Made by a program: the position numbers and the translations under genes. Shown here piece by piece: positions 58,520-64,000 of a stretch of 64,000 nt of DNA. Below the pieces are notes generated by a model that saw nothing but the letters and a program-made list of their open reading frames with translations, had not been told where the DNA came from and did no database searches. Source of the stretch: Amia ocellicauda (Eukaryota > Chordata > Actinopteri > Amiiformes > Amiidae); contig NC_089851.1 of the NCBI RefSeq assembly GCF_036373705.1, positions 3,689,920 to 3,753,919 of the forward strand, given 5' to 3'. The first letter of the stretch is position 1; each line of letters starts with the position of its first letter.

Positions 58520-61306
58520 ATGGAGTTATGGAGTGGGTGTCACAGACGGCACAACTCAGGGTTTTCAAACTTCTTATTACATTGTGTGTTTCCATTTCTT
58601 ATAAGTATTGGTTGTTATACTTTCTTTCAATTGTATGTTTTTTCTTCACTTAATTGTTTACTTTTGATTTCAGTTTCCTTATTGCAGTTGCACTGAGTAT
58701 ATAATTACATTTGCACGTGGGTTTTTGGTGATTTGCAGAGTCAGCACCGCCTGCGACAGAAACCCACCTGGTTGGTTGCCTAATTTTACCAGCCCAACTT
58801 GTATAATGATTTGCCTCTCTTTGAAGGGCTTTATAAACAGATAGCAGCAGATCTACAGATCTGTTCGACAGATCCCATCCATTTGTTCAAGGTCATTGAA
58901 ACAGCATGGCCAGAGCAGGGGGAGTGGAGAGCAGGGCAGTAAAGTCTACCCGGGGAAGCAGAGCTTGGCATTATTGCTTTACTGTGGCGCAGCACAGAGC
59001 TGTCTAAGCCGCAGTAGTGTGGTAATCAAGAGAGCGACGTGCCTCCAGAGCAGGTAGATGTAAGTGGCGTACAGGACAGAGTTCCCTACAGCAATCGTCC
59101 CAACACCAGTATTACCCTTTTGTCTTGTTTCCACCTGCAGTGTTGGGACACTTGTGCTTATTGTCCAGCCTACTGCCTGACTTTAGTTCGGTGTATTATA
59201 TATAATTCACTGAACTACTTACCTGTGGGCGGGGACTGGCACACTGGACGTTGCTGCTGTCGTGTATCTGGAAAGAAAGTTCTCATTAAATACGTCATCT
59301 TACTTACCTGTTTGCTGCGTAGTACCTGTGGAAGAAGCCAGTCTACTGGAGTCAGAAATACTGGACCAAAGTTTTATAATCTGTTAGTGTTACTGACCTG
59401 TCTGTGTTTGTGTCTCCCCAGTGTGACCGGGTTCAGCCCCTGCATGAAACTCCCGGAGTTATTATTGGACGGGGTGATACGCGGGGGGAAGAAAAAGAGA
59501 AGTATTTTTTATTCATTTTAGCTTAGCCCAGCGAATATTAAAGGCATATTTTATTGATATTTTAAATACTTTTCTAATTGATTTCTTAATCTTTTGCTAC
59601 TGGGAAAGTCTAGTTATTCTTTTTATTGTGCCCCCTTTGTGTAAGTGTGGCAGCTTCAGACTTCCTGCCCTGGGCTCCATATTGAGTGATGTGTTAAAGC
59701 ATTGTAAAAATAAACGGGTGTTATTTCTTACTTATGCCTGCTGTGTTGGTGTGCTGAGATAAAGCGATCCTGCTCTGGGGAAGTTGTGTGGGGAGTCCCC
59801 CAGCTCAATAACATATTCGCAAGTAAATGTCATAGTCACAAAATACTTTTGTAAAAGAAATATACATTATTAAAGGCTTCCCAAAACTGAAAGAACAAAC
59901 ATTATGTGCAAATATATAGATCATTAAGGCACACCTGAAAAAGCCCTGTGTTCCTACTGCCTATCTAGCCACGTCCGTCTGCCCCCTGAGAGGAAAAGCC
60001 ACTCTTCTGTATACTCTGCCCCAGCCACAAGGACATCCATTTATTTCCATAATCAATTAACTTAATTGAGCTACATAATCAGCCCTTTTCCTTTCCACAA
60101 GATTAACGTATAATAGAACAAGTCATGACAATAATATCTAGCATGTAATACCATGATATGCCATAATATAATAAGGTCCCGTAGTTCCCCCTATCCCTAA
60201 ATAAGCGTGGCTTCTACTAAAGGCTTGTGCTAGATGGGACAGGCACGATGGAGCCGGCCCGTACACAGCAGATCAGGTTAGGACCTCTCTGAGAAATGCT
60301 GAAGTACAGCAGCGTATTCAGCACAGAGTGTAGGCTGCTAGGCTTCAGCACCATCTATCGGAGTTTGTTTGTATTGCATAGAATAATTCATTTTGACTCC
60401 AAAAAGCGCAATGTGGGGCAGATTGAAGGTATTGGGTGTTTTGGGGTTAAAATAGTTCAACTCTTTGGACAGGAGAGTGAAAATGCACAGCTGGATTAAT
60501 TCTGTGACCATATATTGTTTCTGTTTCTCTATTTGATTGTATGGTGTATATTCTTGGGTTCCCAATGGTCCAACAACAGTGAGACAGCCTCCTCCCAAAT
60601 CTAAACATTGTGAACCGCTTGCCTGACAAACACTGCTATTCAAGCTTGTCGATCACATTCTTCCCGAGTTGTCCTGGATCTGACTTTGTGAGTGACAGAT
60701 CCTACATCAGTGTTTTTGTTGTCTTTCTGATAGGAGACTGCCCTCTAAAGACCATTACAACAAAGTGCTTTATTTTTTGCTGTAATACAATCCTTATATT
60801 CTAAGACACATCTGAGAGCGCTGCCACTTACTGTTTATTCAGACAGTGGGGGAATCCTGTTTAATACTACTGAAAAAAACTCCATTGTGAAATTCACAAA
60901 TAATATCCATTACGAACAAGTCTATACATTCCACTGAAATATCACTGATCGGAATAGTTTAACAAACAAAAAGGTCTATTCATTCTGCTAAACGAATCAT
61001 TGAATGTTGAATAAACTGTAAGAACGCATTGTAAAATGTGAAACACTGTAAAATATGTTGTGAATCTCCTAGGCAGTATGAACGTTTGTCTAGTGCAAAC
61101 TTCTGTTTTTCTCGCAGTGGGTAAAATACAGCTGAAAGGAGGCAAAGGAAACATTTATTTTAGTTATAGTTGCATGTAGTATGTTGTTTCTCTGTAGCTT
61201 CATGTTTAGAAAGCTACCAATGTTTAAATGGGTTAAAGAACTTGTGTAACTTCTGTGTTTTAAGGAAGATAATGTGTCTCCCAAGAACATAACACAACAT
61301 GTTTGA

Positions 61307-61490
61307 GTAATGACCATGACATTAAATGTGTCGCTACATTAGATAGCTGGCTGGCTGTATGTTTTTTTTTGCATTTCTTTAACAGGACAGTTCACCTTAC
61401 CTGCCACCATATAGTGTTTTATTATAACATGGTGGCTGTGTATTTGCATCTATATTGACTTTTACCTAGAATAGGATCTGCAAGAGCTTT
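61307..61490. other. Unique flank beyond the array
   Basis: Homology to the tandem units ends at 61306, after the shared gtttga. Nothing is recognised in this short piece. Confidence 0.6.
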
Positions 61491-61499
61491 TTTCTTTTT

Positions 61500-61700
61500 T
61501 ATTATTATTTTTATTTCTTAGCAGACGTCCTTATCCAGGGCGACTTACAACATAAGTGCAAACAAAGTGCAAAAATACAGTGAAGTACAAGGCATCAATC
61601 ATTACAAATTGAATTTAGCTAAAACAGCAATTCAAAATAATACATTTTACAAATTCCAATTTACAATTTACACAAGTACAGTAAGTGACTTCATACATCC
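61500..61700 (-). repeat. Retroposon 3' tail, better preserved copy
   Basis: It contains ttagcagacgtccttatcc followed by agggcgacttacaa, then a caaggcatcaatcattacaaa stretch, and lies next to an (ATT)n-like start. This is the least degraded form in the window of the repeat seen after each transmembrane exon. Confidence 0.6.
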
Positions 61701-62680
61701 TGGACGGTGAAAGCTAAGTGCTGTCAAGATGTAGGGTCACAGTCTTTTCATTTGTTTTGCCTGACTGTATATCTCTGCTATAACACTGCTACCTAGTTCT
61801 GCAGCATCAAGGATCTGGACTTATTTAAACCTGCAAAGTGTGTAATAAACATCTATTAAGATATTAAACTATTAAGCTTTTAATAACTTTGTGTTACCTT
61901 GTCAGTTCTTCAGATCAGTGTTTGTATTGTGTTACAGTTCCATACAGTGCCATCTATTGGTCAGATATCATAATGCAATTGTGCTTGTCCAATTGTGTTC
62001 CAGACTTTTGTTAACATGAAGATGTTGCTGCTAACAGGTCCCTCCTCAGTCTTCACATGTATATTTGTACATTGTATGTTTGTTCATACATATGTGTGCT
62101 CATACAAATGTTTACAAGACGGTAGGCTTAAGCCTGTGTTAGTTTGATGTTGTGCCAAGTGGGCTATAGTGAGGAGGGCCCCCAAAAGGCTAGAAACAGA
62201 CCTGGTCTCACATACACACTCACATGAACCGACACACACCCCCACAATGTCAATGAAGAAGTGTCAAAATAGTGACATATATTGTATCTTTTTATTATTT
62301 GTCTTGTTCTTAATGATTTGTTGTGAAGTCAGTCCCATGCTATGATATTTTATGTAACTGATTCATCAAACGTATTTAAAATGAGCTGTAAATTAGTGCT
62401 TTAATAAAACTGTTTATTGGGTTTAGTATTTTACATTACAAATATGAAAACATTCAAATTTTAATTCTTATGATTATCATATGTTTTTTTTTTTTAAGAT
62501 TGTTGTATTGTGTAAGTGCAGTGCTGTGTCTGTGTCGGTGGCAGGAACACCTGCTCAGAGCTCGTGGTCTGTGGTTTAGGTTTGTACCCGACCGCACAGA
62601 CATATATTATCCAGACTAGAATATATACATATACAAATACAATATATACATATATGAATGTAGCAATTCAAATTAGTGTG
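61701..62680. other. Intergenic, nothing recognised
   Basis: AT-rich sequence ending in a TATA-rich stretch into which the Tc1 element inserted. No coding signature. Confidence 0.5.
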
Positions 62681-62682
62681 TA

Positions 62683-63903
62683 CACTCACCTAAAGGATTA
62701 TTAGGAACTCCATACTAATACTGTGTTTGACCCCCTTCCGCCTTCAGAACTGCCTTAATTCTACGTGGCATTGATTCAACAAGGTGCTGAAAGCATTCTT
62801 TAGAAATGTTGGCCCATATTGATAGGATAGCATCTTGCAGTTGATGGAGATTTTTGGGATGCACATCCAGGGCACGAAGCTCCCGTTCCATCACATCCCA
62901 AAGATGCTCTATTGGGTTGAGATCTGGTGACTGTGGGGGCCAGTTTAGTACAGTGAACTCATTGTCATGTTCAAGAAACCAATTTGAAATGATTCGACCT
63001 TTGTGACATGGTGCATTATCCTGCTGGAAGTAGCCATCAGAGGATGGGTACATGGTGGTCATAAAGGGATGGACATGGTCAGAAACAATGCTCAGGTAGG
63101 CCGTGGCATTTAAACGATGCCCAATTGGCACTAAGGGGCCTAAAGTGTGCCAAGAAAACATCCCCCACACCATTACACCACCACCACCAGCCTGCACAGT
63201 GGTAACAAGGCATGATGGATCCATGTTCTCATTCTTTTTACGCCAAAATCTGACTCTACCATCTGAATGTCTCAACAGAAATCGAGACTCATCAGACCAG
63301 GCAACATTTTTCCAGTCTTCAACTGTCCCATTTTGGTGAGCTTGTGCAAATTGTAGCCTCTTTTTCCTATTTGTAGTGGAGATGAGTGGTACCCGGTGGG
63401 GTCTTCTGCTGTTGTAGCCCATCCGCCTCAAGGTTGTACGTGTTGTGGCTTCACAAATGCTTTGCTGCATACCTCGGTTGTAACGAGTGGTTATTTCAGT
63501 CAAAGTTGCTCTTCTATCAGCTTGAATCAGTCGGCCCATTCTCCTCTGACCTCTAGCATCAACAAGGCATTTTCGCCCACAGGACTGCCGCATACTGGAT
63601 GTTTTTCCCTTTTCACACCATTCTTTGTAAACCCTAGAAATGGTTGTGCGTGAAAATCCCAGTAACTGAGCACATTGTGAAATACTCAGACCGGCCCGTC
63701 TGGCACCAACAACCATGCCACGCTCAAAATTGCTTAAATCACCTTTCTTTCCCATTCAGACATTCAGTTTGGAGTTCAGGAGATTGTCTTGACCAGGACC
63801 ACACCCCTAAATGCATTGAAGCAACTGCCATGTGATTGGTTGATTAGATAATTGCATTCATGAGAAATTGAACAGGTGTTCCTAATAATCCTTTAGGTGA
63901 GTG
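62683..63903 (-). mobile_element. Complete Tc1-like transposon
   Basis: A 1,221-bp element bounded by perfect 26-bp inverted repeats (62683-62708 and 63878-63903, starting cactcacctaaaggatta) and TA target duplications (62681-62682, 63904-63905). It carries one uninterrupted transposase gene on the minus strand. Both ends and the gene are intact, so it may be autonomous. The truncated copy at 14829-15615 belongs to the same subfamily. Confidence 0.95.
62715..63755 (-). CDS. Tc1-like DDE transposase, full length
   Basis: A 346-residue intact frame, the usual size for Tc1 transposases. The N-terminal half holds two helix-turn-helix regions (ISQCAQLLGFSRTTISRVYK, then a second around residues 70-120) for binding the inverted repeats. 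The catalytic core shows D in WSDESRF, D in QQDNAPCH and E in NPIEHLWD; the last two are 34 residues apart (DD34E). It ends with KAEGGQTQY. The start ATG follows the family's MGKKGDLS-type N-terminus. It performs cut-and-paste transposition into TA sites in the nucleus. Activity is inferred, not shown. Confidence 0.95.
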   Translation of the reverse strand: MGKKGDLSNFERGMVVGARRAGLSISQCAQLLGFSRTTISRVYKEWCEKGKTSSMRQSCGRKCLVDARGQRRMGRLIQADRRATLTEITTRYNRGMQQSICEATTRTTLRRMGYNSRRPHRVPLISTTNRKKRLQFAQAHQNGTVEDWKNVAWSDESRFLLRHSDGRVRFWRKKNENMDPSCLVTTVQAGGGGVMVWGMFSWHTLGPLVPIGHRLNATAYLSIVSDHVHPFMTTMYPSSDGYFQQDNAPCHKGRIISNWFLEHDNEFTVLNWPPQSPDLNPIEHLWDVMERELRALDVHPKNLHQLQDAILSIWANISKECFQHLVESMPRRIKAVLKAEGGQTQY

Positions 63904-63939
63904 TATATATATGAATAAATGCACTCAAAGGACAAACAT

Positions 63940-64000
63940 TTATTATGCTATCAAATTTGCAGATGATACTAAAATAGGCGGCTCAGCAGATACAATCTCG
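63940..64000 (+). pseudogene. LINE reverse transcriptase fragment (CR1-type), cut by window end
   Basis: The translation of the last bases reads AIKFADDTKIGGSADTIS. F-A-D-D is the catalytic metal-binding box of non-LTR reverse transcriptases, and the T-K-I-G-G context is typical of CR1-like elements. It continues past the window, so intactness is unknown. Confidence 0.65.

Larger units (their letters stand above)
35168..61306. repeat. Tandem segmental duplication, full unit 2 (about 26.1 kb)
   Basis: This is the second complete unit, colinear with 7269-35167, carrying the receptor gene at 47769-57807. It lacks the 1.87 kb containing the chemerin-like splice donor and the Tc1 fragment. It keeps the ZBED finger segment and has a longer (TA)n array near 36730. 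Its right edge at 61306 is the end of the array as seen in this window. Confidence 0.9.

Noticed and set aside
1-64000. CRISPR arrays, bacterial operons or phage modules
   Set aside because: The regular repeats are microsatellites or segmental duplications; introns, splice sites and vertebrate transposons show eukaryotic DNA.

Overview
The window is vertebrate genomic DNA, most likely from a ray-finned fish. It has exon-intron genes with consensus splice sites, AT-rich introns, (TTA)n and (TA)n arrays, and a fish-type repeat set: Tc1, hAT/ZBED, L2, CR1, a retroposon tail carrying the cagacacccttatccag motif, and an endogenous retrovirus. The organism is inferred from the repeats and the receptor family only. 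There is no bacterial gene organisation, CRISPR array or operon.

The dominant structure is a tandem segmental duplication. The last 7,268 bases of one unit (1-7268) are followed by a full unit of about 27.9 kb (7269-35167) and another of about 26.1 kb (35168-61306). Copies are almost identical outside a few indels. The similarity stops abruptly at 61306, and 61307-64000 is unique flank containing an intact-looking Tc1 transposon and the start of a LINE reverse-transcriptase fragment.

Each unit carries, on the plus strand and in order: an L2 3' end; a promoter-like NRF1/YY1 patch; microsatellites; a CR1 3' end; a Tc1 remnant; a hAT fragment; one exon of a small secreted protein resembling chemerin (cystatin fold); a broken ZBED-type hAT transposon; a reverse-strand ERV pol-env fragment; a 61-bp-arm inverted repeat; and then a five-exon type I membrane receptor gene. 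The receptor exons encode a signal peptide, Ig-V domain 1, Ig-V domain 2 with the four-cysteine CMRF35/CD300/pIgR pattern, a Ser/Thr/Pro-rich stalk, and a transmembrane segment. Splice phases join all five into one 310-codon frame. Two such genes are complete through the transmembrane exon (21637-31659 and 47769-57807). A third contributes only its 3' exons at the left edge (894-3759). The cytoplasmic tail exon(s) were not identified.

The most interesting signal is in the receptor. Between the two complete genes the Ig1 exon differs at 17 bases, and all 13 altered codons change the amino acid, clustered in and around the loops beside the core Trp, while flanking introns are nearly identical. 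Stalk and transmembrane exons differ only synonymously. This pattern suggests diversifying selection, or exon-limited gene conversion, in a young immune-receptor array. A pair of 5' splice sites 22 nt apart at the end of the stalk exon could switch between membrane-bound and soluble forms in all copies.
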